A stretch of DNA of 64,000 nucleotides from Caldimonas mangrovi. GTDB taxonomy: Bacteria; Pseudomonadota; Gammaproteobacteria; Burkholderiales; Burkholderiaceae_C. The notes beneath the pieces were generated by a model. That model saw nothing but the letters and a program-made list of their open reading frames with translations, did not search any database and was not told where the DNA came from. Location of the stretch: positions 1 through 64,000 of the forward strand of contig NZ_JAMKFE010000017.1 of NCBI RefSeq assembly GCF_023721835.1, given 5' to 3'. A program made the translations under genes and the position numbers. Shown piece by piece: positions 1 through 8,219 of the stretch (positions are counted from its first letter, which is position 1; each line of letters begins with the position of its first letter).

Positions 1-77
1 TCGCCTCGGTGCTCCTGCACCATACGCACCGCGCGCTCGCGCACCTCGGGTGAGAACTTGTTCGACTTCTTGTTCAT
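1..77 (-). CDS. IS3-family transposase OrfA, N-terminal fragment
   Basis: Twenty-five codons are visible. They start at the ATG whose complement is 75-77 and read [19 protein letters not shown] then VQEHRG. This is the usual N-terminus of IS3-family OrfA, the helix-turn-helix DNA-binding half of the transposase, which is normally completed by an OrfB integrase-like half through a programmed frameshift. Only the start lies in the window, so intactness cannot be judged. A GAGAGGATGGA-type ribosome-binding region precedes the start. Confidence 0.8.
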   Translation of the reverse strand, partial: MNKKSNKFSPEVRERAVRMVQEHRG

Positions 78-127
78 GGCTCCATCCTCTCAGAGAAAAG
101 AGCCTCCTCAAATCCCGGGGCGATTCA
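1..127 (-). mobile_element. IS3-family insertion sequence, truncated by window start
   Basis: The minus strand carries the first codons of an IS3 OrfA transposase. Just upstream, at 108-127, is a terminal sequence that reads TGAATCGCCCCGGG inward on the minus strand, which looks like the element's terminal inverted repeat. The element therefore ends at about 127 and extends beyond position 1. Neither the other end nor the target duplication can be seen. Confidence 0.75.
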
Positions 128-167
128 AGGGAGCAGCAGTTGCCGCTGCCGTTCTGAGAGGGTCGTT

Positions 168-407
168 CTATTGCCAGTTCTTGCGAGCGACGCGGCCGAG
201 CACGACGATCAGAATGAGCGCCACCACATTCAGGCCCACAAGAAAGCCCACCGGGCGCTCCCACTTGTCCATGTTGGTCGTCATGCCGTAGTACGGCGGG
301 CCGCTGCCATAGGCCTCGATCAGGTTAATCGTGGTGACATAAGCCGCGAGTGCAAAGACGATCACGGCTGCCATTCCGCAAACACCATTCACCACGCGCT
401 TGCTCAT
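168..407 (-). CDS. small two-helix inner-membrane protein, unknown
   Basis: A 79-residue protein beginning [12 protein letters not shown], with two hydrophobic segments (about residues 6-26 and 51-70). They are separated by a polar loop of about 24 residues containing [17 protein letters not shown]. The start at 407 is chosen because GGGAG lies about 8 bases upstream; a longer reading to 467 has no such site. It lies 31 bases downstream of the gene ending at 439, so the two are probably one transcript. It sits between an IS3 end and a type VI cargo cluster, so it could be an immunity or accessory membrane protein. That is only positional, and I do not recognise the family. Confidence 0.6.
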   Translation of the reverse strand: MSKRVVNGVCGMAAVIVFALAAYVTTINLIEAYGSGPPYYGMTTNMDKWERPVGFLVGLNVVALILIVVLGRVARKNWQ

Positions 408-438
408 TGCAGCAGCTCCCGGGTTCTGTACGTGACGG

Positions 439-627
439 TCAGCAGGACATGGCAAGGCGCTCTTCATTCAGTTCCTCACGCAGCGCCTCCACGAGCGCGT
501 CCATCTGCAGTGATGGCTCGATGCACACCGCGCTGCCCACGTGCGAGCCGCTGAAGCGCAGCGACAACTGTGCTTTGCCGCAATGCGGCAGTTCCGGCTT
601 GGCCGTTTCGTGGACGTACTGACTCAT
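439..627 (-). CDS. small soluble protein, unknown
   Basis: A 62-residue protein beginning MSQYVHETAKPEL and ending in an acidic helical stretch (VEALREELNEERL). A good ribosome-binding site (GGGAGAG) lies about 5 bases before the ATG at 627. It is followed after 31 bases by the small membrane protein gene on the same strand, suggesting a two-gene operon. There is no recognisable domain. Two cysteines and a histidine-cysteine pair (PHCGK) are present but form no clear metal site. Coding status rests mainly on the ribosome-binding site and gene spacing. Confidence 0.5.
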   Translation of the reverse strand: MSQYVHETAKPELPHCGKAQLSLRFSGSHVGSAVCIEPSLQMDALVEALREELNEERLAMSC

Positions 628-1174
628 GGAACTCTCCCTCTGATGAAGCCCATTGCGCTACTTCTTGGCCGAGTACGTCTGGGTCGAATGGGCGAAACCG
701 GATCGTAATGGTGACTCGGCGCCACACCAAGTCCTGCTGGCGCCGCGATTTGGTTCGATGTGTATCTGCCCCGGGTGCTCCTCCGCCTGCCGCAGCCGCC
801 CCTCCCCGAAATGCGGGGTTCCATGATCTGCCTGCTGTGCAAGACTGCGCCACTTCTCACCGGGAGAGCTGCTCTAGCAGTTGGTAGTCGTGCTGCTCCT
901 CCAACCGTGCATGTCAACACGGTGCGCACGAAATGAACGACACCAAGCCGCGCAAGCGCCTGCGAGGCGCCCACCCTCGGGCGAAGTTCGGCCCCAACGC
1001 CATGCTGCCCACGCGCGCTGCTCGCGTGGGCATGGCCGTTCCGTGCGCGCGCCGTGAGCCGCTGCCCCACATCCTTCGCCATCCTGGCCCCCCACCCTGC
1101 CGCAGTTCCGTGGCTCACCTTGCTGTAGCGGCTGGCGCACGTGCCGGTGGCCCAGCCTCCGCACATCGCGCCCC
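628..1174. other. 547-base gap with no supported gene
   Basis: This stretch separates the small minus-strand pair from the plus-strand type VI cargo genes and should hold divergent promoters. Several overlapping open frames cross it, but none has a ribosome-binding site, a family signature or convincing composition. I searched it for PIP-box spacing (TTCGC, 15 bases, TTCGC) and found none. Confidence 0.5.
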
Positions 1175-2173
1175 ATGAACCTCACAGACTTCCGCCGCCA
1201 GGTGCTCGACACCCTGCAATCGGCACAGGCCCGCTGGGCTGAGTCGAAGATCTTTCTGTTCTACGCCCCCGGCTACGACGACCCGCTCGGCCTGGCGCAG
1301 CCGGGTACACCGCCGCGCCGCGGAACAGCGCTGGTGCGCTGGGCTGCCGGCGCGGGGTACGGAGAGGCGCACTACCCGCGTGTCTTCGAGCTCGACTGCC
1401 GGCGGGTGGCCGCCTACCTGCTGGAAACCGACCCCGCACTCGACGACCCGCTGCTGGAAGACACCATCACCCGCTCGCACGCAGACCTGCATGCGCCGGC
1501 ACCCGAACCCGACCTCAACGAAGGCACCGGCCGCGCCATTTGCGGCTGGCTGGTCAGCCCGGACGACGCGGCAACCATCGCTCGGCGCTTCACAACCTGC
1601 AGCCAGCGCACGGACCCGTCTGACAGGCAACGCCGCTGGCTGCGCTGGCATGACCCGCGAACGATGACCGTGCTGTGGGCCAGCATGGGCCACGACCAGA
1701 AAACTGCATTGCTGGGCAACCAGCTCTTGTGGCTGGCGGTCGATGCCGCGGGCCACCTGGTGCAGTTCGAAGCCCCGGCACCCGACGCCGCCGCGCCCCA
1801 ACCTGCCGACCCGGTAGAGCGCCTGCTGGCCCAGCCGGCCTTGCACGTCACGCCACCGCAGTGGGCCTCCATGCACCACGTCGGCCTGGTGAACCACCTG
1901 GTCGAAGCCTGGCGTGAACGCGAAGCCGAACCGCTGCCGCGCAACGCCACCGAGAAGGTGCACCACCTGGTGGTGCAGGCCGACGCCTGGGGCCTGGACG
2001 GCCGAGACCTGCAGACCTTTGTGCTGATCGCGTTGGGCTTGCACGGCATCTTCCAGCAAGACCCGGCGCTGGTCACCGCCGTGCGCCACGCCGGGTTGAA
2101 CCCGGGGACGCTGTCCGACCACATTGCCGAGCTGCCCGAGGAGTTCTGGGAGCGATACCGCCAACCAAGGTAG
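1175..2173 (+). CDS. DUF4123 type VI secretion effector adaptor
   Basis: A 332-residue protein of the DUF4123 (Tap/TEC) family. Members are cytoplasmic chaperones that load a specific effector onto the VgrG spike of a type VI secretion system. The conserved core is visible at about residues 118-165: GWLVSPDDAATIARRF, then RWHDPRTMTVLW, where the F/W-x-DPR motif is typical. The C-terminal third is helical and family-variable. The start ATG has no strong ribosome-binding site but gives a normal N-terminus (MNLTDFRRQVLDTLQ). The effector gene begins 39 bases downstream, the usual adaptor-effector order. No VgrG gene is seen upstream; the preceding 547 bases are empty. Confidence 0.85.
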   Translation: MNLTDFRRQVLDTLQSAQARWAESKIFLFYAPGYDDPLGLAQPGTPPRRGTALVRWAAGAGYGEAHYPRVFELDCRRVAAYLLETDPALDDPLLEDTITRSHADLHAPAPEPDLNEGTGRAICGWLVSPDDAATIARRFTTCSQRTDPSDRQRRWLRWHDPRTMTVLWASMGHDQKTALLGNQLLWLAVDAAGHLVQFEAPAPDAAAPQPADPVERLLAQPALHVTPPQWASMHHVGLVNHLVEAWREREAEPLPRNATEKVHHLVVQADAWGLDGRDLQTFVLIALGLHGIFQQDPALVTAVRHAGLNPGTLSDHIAELPEEFWERYRQPR

Positions 2174-2212
2174 CTGACCCGGCCACCACCAACAACATGA
2201 GGGAGGAACACC

Positions 2213-5200
2213 ATGAGCACACCCACCACCGCCCGGCCTGCAGTGCCGGGCGGCAGGCCCGCCTATGTCATGAAAGCCGACTGCCAGCGCTGCGAACGGT
2301 TCGACTTTCCTGCCATGCTGGTCACCGCCAGCGTGGTCGACAAGCAGCACGCCAAGGCGCTGAAAGAAGCGGGCTACGTCTTTCAGCCCGGTCTGGACCC
2401 GATTCTGGCGAGCATGGAGTGGCGCGCCGCGGCGCCCGTGATCCGCCTGCTGCCCAGGGGCTTCGTGTTCGTCTTCTACGACAAGCGTGGCGTGTGGGAC
2501 GTGTGGCAATGCTTCAGCGACGGCACCTACAAGAAGCTGCTGGAACACGTGACCCCTGCCGAATACGCAGGCAAGCGCGCAGCGGTGCAGCCGGAAACTG
2601 CCGAGTCAGTGTGCCAGCGCGGGGCTTCCAACCTGCCGGCGGGGCTGATCACCCTGATCGGCGCGGGCAACCAGCCGGCCATCTGGGTGGGCTATTCGCC
2701 GCACCTGTGGACGCCGCAGGTGCTGGCGGGTTTTCACAACGACGCGAACAAGCGCCTGGAGTCGATGACGTTGATCTGGGCGCAGACCTGGATGGACGGC
2801 GGCAGCATGCCGGGCAAGGGCTGTGTGCCCCTCAACGAGGAAGCGCTGAAACACAACGTCGTCGACTTCAATGACGAGGTGCCGCCGGGCGGCGCCAAGT
2901 TCAACCCGATGGTGCCGGTGTTCCAGAACGCGGTGGTTCCGTTGCCGCAGGCGCGCTTCGGGCAGGCCCGGGCCTTGGTCGATCGCGTGCGCCTGATCGA
3001 AAAGACCGCCGGCCCGAAGGCCGAGAACAAGGCCATCATTGCCTACGTGCGCGACCCCATCGGCCTGGCCGAAGAGTTTGCGGCACTGGTGGGGCAGGTG
3101 CAGTCCGAATACACCGAGTTCACCGCGCTGGGGCCCAAGCGGTTCGGCAAGCGCGACCCCGACTGGGCCTGGAAGCACCAGTCGACCGTGAACGTCCGGT
3201 ATGTGCAGGCGTGGGCGGTCGAGGTGGCGCGCAGGCAGGTCGAAGCCAAGGCTCAGCAGTGGCTCAACGGCCCGCAGAACGCGCCGATGACGCGCGAAGC
3301 GTTCGAAGCCAACAAGCGCAACGGCCTGTACCCGCCGGGCACCGTGTGGAAGCCGCTGACCCGCACCGTCGACGGCCAGCCGCAGCCGCACCCGGAAGGG
3401 CTGGGCCGCGTGGTCTATTCACAGGCGCATGTGGAAAGGGCCGCCCAGGCCATGGGCCAGGAAGAGGCGAAGGGCCGCTCCGAACGCTACCTGGGCAAGG
3501 TCGACATGGCGGCGGTCGAAGATTTCGAGAAGCTGCACAAGGGCTGGAACGACCACTGGGAAGACCGGTTCGTCAGCACCGAGACAGACCGCGTGGCGTG
3601 GCTGGAAAGCCAACCCATCATGACCTGCATGACACACCAGTTCGACGCCGCCCCAGCCCTCTGCGGAAAACAGCGGCCGAACATGGAGGTGCGGATCCAG
3701 GTGCAGGAAGCGTTTGATCGGTTGGCGGCCACCGAGCGGGCTTACGGCATGGCTGCGATGACGCCGGTGATGCTGACCCACATGGTGAAGATGTTCGGAA
3801 AGGACGAATCGGACAAAACCCACTGGATTGCGCAGGCGCTGCTGACGGAGTTTGACTTAGCGGAAGGGCTCCTTGGAGAGCCGCCCGACCACGGAATGAG
3901 AGCGGACCTTTACGATGTGTTGATGGCCAAACGTGAAGACTGGGGCGAGTTCTACCAGGCATGGCAAAGACTGCGCGAGCCGGCAACTCTTTTTGCCGAG
4001 CAGCTCGCCCGCGCGGCGGTTCAAGCTACCGCAGTGATGACGGCCGCGGCCCTCGACGCCGAGAAGGCGAAGAGATACGGACTTGCTTTGACTGCGGAGG
4101 ACGCATCAAAGAAGCGCGTGCTTTGGGTGCGGGCGTCTGCGTTGCTGCACTTTCTCGGCACCTCAGAGCGCCAGTATTTCGTCTTCGTCAAATGGAAAGC
4201 CGGGCGATGGTTGGACGCGGCAATTGATGCGCTGAAAGCGCCGATGTTTGAGCTGAAGTTCAACACCAAAGGCGCCCGCCAGCAGCAAACAAGAGCGAAA
4301 GCAGCTTCGAGTTCAGCGGCCCAACTGCGAAGGCTTCAAGGTTTGGCGGGAATGCACGACGACATGCTGGTTCCGCTGCTGCTAGACCAGGAGGCCATCA
4401 AGAATGCAGCACAGCGTAGGAATGCAAAGATGCTTCAGGTGGTGGGGCCGAACTTGCTGGGTATGCCGCAAGCGGTTACGGAGCTCCCTGAAGAATTTGC
4501 GCGCGAAGTCTTGCGTGAGCAGGCGCTTTTCAGACAGGGGTGGTTGAAGCGGCTCGTTGACGGCGCGAGCAAGAACAAGCTTCCCATGCTCACGGGCGGT
4601 GGAGTTATGTTCTTGCAGGCTTATGCCCTCAGCGAAGCGATCGATGATTTCAGCAAGAAGGGAGGTGTAGAGCAGGTCGACGCAGCAGCAGCCGTGCTTT
4701 CCTCAGCGCTGGGCGTCATGGGCGCGGCGTTCGAAGTGGGTTATGTACTCGCGTTGCCAAAGGTAGCCGAAGGAGTTGCTGCGCCGCGGGCGGCGGAAGT
4801 CGCCTCACGGGTGCCTCGCCACATCGTTCTGCGGTACGGGGCGGGCCTGCTTGGTGCAGGCGGCGCTTTCCTTGACATGGTGTCCGCGTTCGCCAAGGCT
4901 CGATCCAGATTTGACCGAGGCGACATGGATGCGACGGCGGTTCACGCGCTGAGCGGAGCCTTCCACGCATCCGGCGGCGTCGGAATGTCACTTGGCTCAT
5001 ACATGACCTGGCGTTCGGCTCTGCTGTCTCGCGTTGCCTTTCAAGGCGCCGTGCGTGTTGCGCTGCTGCCGGCAACGGGCGTCTCGGCGCTCGCCGGCCT
5101 GGGCCTCACTGTGTCAGGAATCGGGCTGATGCTTTGGATTGGTGGCGTCGCCATCGGCATCATCGCGACCATTCTGGAAGACGACGAGTGCGAGTCATTT

Positions 5201-5680
5201 CTGCGCCGAACCTACTTCGGCATCGGTGGGGATTCGTTGATGAAGAAGTTCTCGTCGGTAGACGAGGAAACGCATGAACTCGGTGCACTCGCCAGAGGTA
5301 TGAAGATCGAGCTGGAATGGAACGATGAGCTGGTGGGCCCGGACGAAATTACGGCCCGCATCACCAGCATGGACTGGATCCCAGACAGCCGCGGCCTCGC
5401 GTTGAAAATGGAAGGCTATCGCAGCCCAGACGACGCTGTACCCGTTGCAGTGATTGCTGACGGCGATATTCAGATGCCCGAAAGCCCCGACCGTCAAGGC
5501 ATGCATGTGGTCACCGTGAGGTACGCAGTACCAGAGAAAGGTGTGAATGCAGTCCGATGTTCGTTCGTGCTCTACGATACGACGCATGCGGCAAAGACCA
5601 CCCCTGCGCAGCGATGGGATCGAACGGCAGGTGCGACAAAGCTGGCTCGCGGGTATGCATGGATAAAGGACTTCCTTTGA
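2213..5680 (+). CDS. VasX-like pore-forming type VI secretion effector
   Basis: A 1155-residue protein preceded by GGGAGG. The N-terminal ~170 residues (CQRCERFDFPAMLVT, then GFVFVFYDKRGVWDVWQ) match the VasX N-terminal region shared by type VI effectors handed over by DUF4123 adaptors. The middle is helical. The C-terminal part, from about residue 780, contains several hydrophobic helices, the strongest at about 955-990 (GLGLTVSGIGLMLWIGG), followed by DDECESFLRRTYFG, a pattern known from membrane-inserting colicin-like effectors. VasX-type toxins depolarise the inner membrane of target cells. Base composition falls and TTA/TTG-type codons appear from about 3840, as if the toxin half was exchanged. 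The next gene overlaps its stop codon. The exact toxic mechanism is inferred. Confidence 0.8.
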   Translation: MSTPTTARPAVPGGRPAYVMKADCQRCERFDFPAMLVTASVVDKQHAKALKEAGYVFQPGLDPILASMEWRAAAPVIRLLPRGFVFVFYDKRGVWDVWQCFSDGTYKKLLEHVTPAEYAGKRAAVQPETAESVCQRGASNLPAGLITLIGAGNQPAIWVGYSPHLWTPQVLAGFHNDANKRLESMTLIWAQTWMDGGSMPGKGCVPLNEEALKHNVVDFNDEVPPGGAKFNPMVPVFQNAVVPLPQARFGQARALVDRVRLIEKTAGPKAENKAIIAYVRDPIGLAEEFAALVGQVQSEYTEFTALGPKRFGKRDPDWAWKHQSTVNVRYVQAWAVEVARRQVEAKAQQWLNGPQNAPMTREAFEANKRNGLYPPGTVWKPLTRTVDGQPQPHPEGLGRVVYSQAHVERAAQAMGQEEAKGRSERYLGKVDMAAVEDFEKLHKGWNDHWEDRFVSTETDRVAWLESQPIMTCMTHQFDAAPALCGKQRPNMEVRIQVQEAFDRLAATERAYGMAAMTPVMLTHMVKMFGKDESDKTHWIAQALLTEFDLAEGLLGEPPDHGMRADLYDVLMAKREDWGEFYQAWQRLREPATLFAEQLARAAVQATAVMTAAALDAEKAKRYGLALTAEDASKKRVLWVRASALLHFLGTSERQYFVFVKWKAGRWLDAAIDALKAPMFELKFNTKGARQQQTRAKAASSSAAQLRRLQGLAGMHDDMLVPLLLDQEAIKNAAQRRNAKMLQVVGPNLLGMPQAVTELPEEFAREVLREQALFRQGWLKRLVDGASKNKLPMLTGGGVMFLQAYALSEAIDDFSKKGGVEQVDAAAAVLSSALGVMGAAFEVGYVLALPKVAEGVAAPRAAEVASRVPRHIVLRYGAGLLGAGGAFLDMVSAFAKARSRFDRGDMDATAVHALSGAFHASGGVGMSLGSYMTWRSALLSRVAFQGAVRVALLPATGVSALAGLGLTVSGIGLMLWIGGVAIGIIATILEDDECESFLRRTYFGIGGDSLMKKFSSVDEETHELGALARGMKIELEWNDELVGPDEITARITSMDWIPDSRGLALKMEGYRSPDDAVPVAVIADGDIQMPESPDRQGMHVVTVRYAVPEKGVNAVRCSFVLYDTTHAAKTTPAQRWDRTAGATKLARGYAWIKDFL

Positions 5681-6756
5681 ACGATAAGGCACCGCCGGGT
5701 GAGCAGCTGGAGCCGGCCAACCCCTGGCCGCACGTGTTGCTGCCTCCCTTGCATGAGCGAGTCGACTCCTCGGCGACCGGCGGTGGCTCGATCCGAGCTG
5801 TCTACGAGCACGGAATCGAATTCATCGACCAGATGGGATCTATCGACGGCTACATGGCTGCATGGATGGGAACTGCGGCGCTGATCTGCCTCGCGCTGGG
5901 CATCTGGACCCTGCTCGACGCTCCGACGGCGTACCCGCTCCACGCGCTATGGGTATTCGGCCTGGTACTTACTCTTGCGGTTGGCCGCATAGATTCTGTT
6001 GGTTATCGGTACCAGCCTGTGCTTTTCGACAAGCAAGCTCAAAAAGTGCACCTTTTCTCAGACCTCGGCACCCCCTGGTGGGAGGTCTGGAAGTTGTTCG
6101 GCCGCACCTCTTTCCGGGTTGACTCGTTCGATTGGGAATCCGTGCGCGGCGAAGTGGCCGAGTTGCAGGTCCTTGGCGGAACGAACCTGCCCCGGAAGGA
6201 ATATGCCTTGATGCTGGCCGTGACGGATCGGCCCGGCGGCACCAACGTCATCGCGAGGTTCGGCGTTGGCTTCACCATGGGCTATGACGGGGGGGCAACC
6301 CAAATGGGGCGATGGGAACACATTCGCCGCTACATGCGTGGGGAGGGACCTGCGCTCGCGTACGGGGACGCGCTCTACGTCGACGAGTCCATGGGCAACT
6401 GGTGGGGCGCGCTGACGTTCGCACAGCCACTCCTCGGTCCCGGCAGCAAGGCCTACTGGACGGGTGAAGCGCTCAGAGGAGCATGGTTCCTGACCATTCC
6501 TGTGGGCCTGTTCATGCTCGTGTTTCTCCTGCCCCTGACCGTACCCGCAAGCCTCATCAGGTGGTTGGCTCACAAGGGCAAAGGCGTGCCACGGTGGCCC
6601 GATGAAATCCAGGCCAGCGTAGGCAGCTCGGTTGACCCACCCATGGGAGGGCCCCGGGCGTCTCATGCGGCCATCGACTATGGCAAACCAATCCCCCAGT
6701 TCACGCTCAAGGAGAAGCGGGCACGCGACAAGCGTCGCAAGCAAGGGCTGGCCTGA
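5677..6756 (+). CDS. DUF6708 membrane protein, probable cognate immunity protein
   Basis: This is a 359-residue protein. I choose TTG at 5677 because AAAGGA ends 6 bases upstream and TTG overlaps the effector's TGA stop (TTGA), implying translational coupling; an in-frame ATG at 5659 is the alternative. Two hydrophobic segments follow a Pro-rich N-terminus (near residues 64-80 and 84-100), and another pair lies near 275-300. In between are DUF6708-type features (PVLFDKQAQKVHLF, then the block ending WEHIRRYMRGEGPA). DUF6708 proteins typically sit directly after VasX-like effectors and are thought to protect the producer. Function here is inferred from family and tight coupling. Confidence 0.72.
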   Translation: MNDKAPPGEQLEPANPWPHVLLPPLHERVDSSATGGGSIRAVYEHGIEFIDQMGSIDGYMAAWMGTAALICLALGIWTLLDAPTAYPLHALWVFGLVLTLAVGRIDSVGYRYQPVLFDKQAQKVHLFSDLGTPWWEVWKLFGRTSFRVDSFDWESVRGEVAELQVLGGTNLPRKEYALMLAVTDRPGGTNVIARFGVGFTMGYDGGATQMGRWEHIRRYMRGEGPALAYGDALYVDESMGNWWGALTFAQPLLGPGSKAYWTGEALRGAWFLTIPVGLFMLVFLLPLTVPASLIRWLAHKGKGVPRWPDEIQASVGSSVDPPMGGPRASHAAIDYGKPIPQFTLKEKRARDKRRKQGLA

Positions 6757-6762
6757 AAAACC

Positions 6763-7071
6763 GTGCAGCGGAGTGCTCGACCGTTGAATCTGCGCCTGGG
6801 GAAGCAGGAGACACTGGCCACGCTCTGCCGCGAAAACCACGTGCTCCGTTTGGATGTGCCGGAGTCGGACCCGAAGGGTGCAGCTGAGCAATGGGTCTTT
6901 GTCGTGGAGTTCGAAGACCTCGTGCCGCCAGCATTTGCCCGGGCCTACTTCGCCCTGAGCCACGCGCTCGAAGCGCTGCTGGATCGACCCGTGTACTTGC
7001 TCACCGAGGCAGCAGTGCGGAACCCATACCTGCGGGCACAGGTCGAGAAACAACGGCGTCGATTGTCTTGA
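6763..7071 (+). CDS. degenerate MNT-type nucleotidyltransferase domain protein
   Basis: A 102-residue protein with a GTG start 6 bases after the immunity gene stop. The C-terminal half (YFALSHALEALLDRPVYLL, then EAAVRNPYLRAQVEKQRRR) is the conserved tail of minimal nucleotidyltransferases of the HEPN/MNT antitoxin group (MntA-like). The catalytic region, normally LFGS plus a DxD pair, is replaced by VPESDPKGAAEQWVFVVEFED, so the glycine-serine and the aspartate pair are gone. It is probably inactive as an enzyme: either a decaying gene or a repurposed binding domain. No HEPN partner is adjacent. Confidence 0.6.
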   Translation: MQRSARPLNLRLGKQETLATLCRENHVLRLDVPESDPKGAAEQWVFVVEFEDLVPPAFARAYFALSHALEALLDRPVYLLTEAAVRNPYLRAQVEKQRRRLS

Positions 7072-7213
7072 TTGCCTCGATCGCGTGGGGACGCCAAAGC
7101 GTTCTCACAAGGGAGGGTCCATCTTGCTCAGTGCATCTGCAGAGCCACATCGGGGCAGAAGGTGCGAAGGGGCGCAGTGCATCAGCGAGTAGCCCAAGGG
7201 AGGGGGCCGTCAA

Positions 7214-7609
7214 ATGCCATTGTTGACATTCCTGGCCATCTACGGCCTTGTCATTGCTGCCTGGCACCTTGGCGGCTTCGATGGCAACGTGCTATCGCTT
7301 TCTATATCGACACCGGTCGCATTGCTGCTGGCCAGTGTCTTTGCCGGGCGGGCCTGGCATTCCGGTAGAGCCGCCACGCCTGCGCAAACCTTGCGCTTTG
7401 TGTTTCAAGTGCTGGTGCTTGCGTCGATGGTGGAACTGCTCCGCCTTCTGGCTTTCGTGAAGCTGTCCTCCGGCTGGCAACCCGTGGCGGTGGAGTTGTC
7501 GCACCTGCGCCTGATCGATGCAGCCACGCTGATCGTGGTCTGGCACGCTGCCGTCGGCGGGTTCGTCGTGATGCTGGGGCTTTGGCTGGCCCGGCCGAGG
7601 CAGCGCTGA
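7214..7609 (+). CDS. integral membrane protein, unknown
   Basis: A 131-residue hydrophobic protein with four predicted membrane helices, at about residues 3-20, 28-45, 60-80 and 105-125. AAGGGAGGG precedes the ATG by about 11 bases. It lies 142 bases after the degenerate nucleotidyltransferase and 54 bases before the next gene, on the same strand as the effector module. I do not recognise the family. Position suggests an accessory or immunity role in the island, but nothing in the sequence proves it. Confidence 0.6.
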   Translation: MPLLTFLAIYGLVIAAWHLGGFDGNVLSLSISTPVALLLASVFAGRAWHSGRAATPAQTLRFVFQVLVLASMVELLRLLAFVKLSSGWQPVAVELSHLRLIDAATLIVVWHAAVGGFVVMLGLWLARPRQR

Positions 7610-7663
7610 AGTCATCAACCACTGCGCCATCGCAAGCGATGCGCCACAACAGGGAGCCCTCGA

Positions 7664-8125
7664 ATGACCCACCCGCAAGACCCTCTCGACCTGGCCAGCC
7701 TGAGCCTGCCCCTCACCCAGGAGCAGCGCGATGCGCTGATGCTCGAAGTCGATCTGCATGGAGCGCTGTGCGGCGCAGCCTTCCTGCCGGTGCTAAGCCC
7801 TGAGACCAGCGACGAAGAACTGATCCGCAATGTCGAGGCCTGCAGAAACGCCGAGCCGAGTGCCCGGCAGGAACTCGAGCTTCTGTTTGGCTTGACATCG
7901 CTGGGCATGGGGCGGAACGCCGGGGGTGAACAACCCGCCGGCGACCTGCCCCACCCGCCGTTGAGCAAACTCCAGCGCCAACAGTTGTTCGGCGAGGTGT
8001 ATTGCCATGCCGCCATGACGGGAGCCGCCTCGGTGCCGCTGCATGAGTCCGACGAAGACCTGATCGCCGAGGTGAAGCGAGTGCGGCAGTCGCAGGGTGG
8101 GCATTGGCCGTACACGCTGCATTGA
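7664..8125 (+). CDS. protein of two tandem copies of an unknown domain
   Basis: A 153-residue acidic protein made of an internal duplication. Residues about 16-62 (LTQEQRDALMLEVDLHGAL, SDEELIRNVEACR) and about 100-143 (LSKLQRQQLFGEVYCHAAM, SDEDLIAEVKRVR) align residue by residue around a Q-R-x-x-L-x-x-E-V core and an S-D-E-(D/E)-L-I motif. A Gly/Pro-rich linker joins them. The protein looks helical and soluble, with no signal peptide. The gene precedes the PIP-box-controlled gene by 94 bases and follows a membrane protein gene. A small acidic helical protein next to a secreted substrate could be a chaperone, but this is conjecture. Confidence 0.6.
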   Translation: MTHPQDPLDLASLSLPLTQEQRDALMLEVDLHGALCGAAFLPVLSPETSDEELIRNVEACRNAEPSARQELELLFGLTSLGMGRNAGGEQPAGDLPHPPLSKLQRQQLFGEVYCHAAMTGAASVPLHESDEDLIAEVKRVRQSQGGHWPYTLH

Positions 8126-8136
8126 CCGCCACGCGG

Positions 8137-8198
8137 TTCGCCTCAGCTGCCCCCGCTTCGCATCGGCGTTGTGCTGCCGGCGCGCCCTGCCCGATGCT
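8137..8198 (+). promoter_or_regulatory. perfect PIP box (Hrp-regulon promoter) with -10-like element
   Basis: TTCGC at 8137-8141 and TTCGC at 8157-8161 are separated by exactly 15 bases. This is the plant-inducible-promoter box bound by HrpX/HrpB-type AraC activators of type III secretion genes, and it also fits the hrpII form TTCG-N16-TTCG. GATGCT at 8193-8198 is 31 bases downstream and matches the expected YANNNT -10 element except at the first base. The site lies in a 94-base gap and the next ATG is at 8220, a normal promoter-to-gene distance. Confidence 0.7.
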
Positions 8199-8219
8199 CC
8201 AGCCATTCCAGGAGTCCGC

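Noticed and set aside
624-1166. 180-residue minus-strand frame in the gap before the DUF4123 gene
   Set aside because: No start signal, no domain, Arg/Ala/Gly-rich shadow-like composition.
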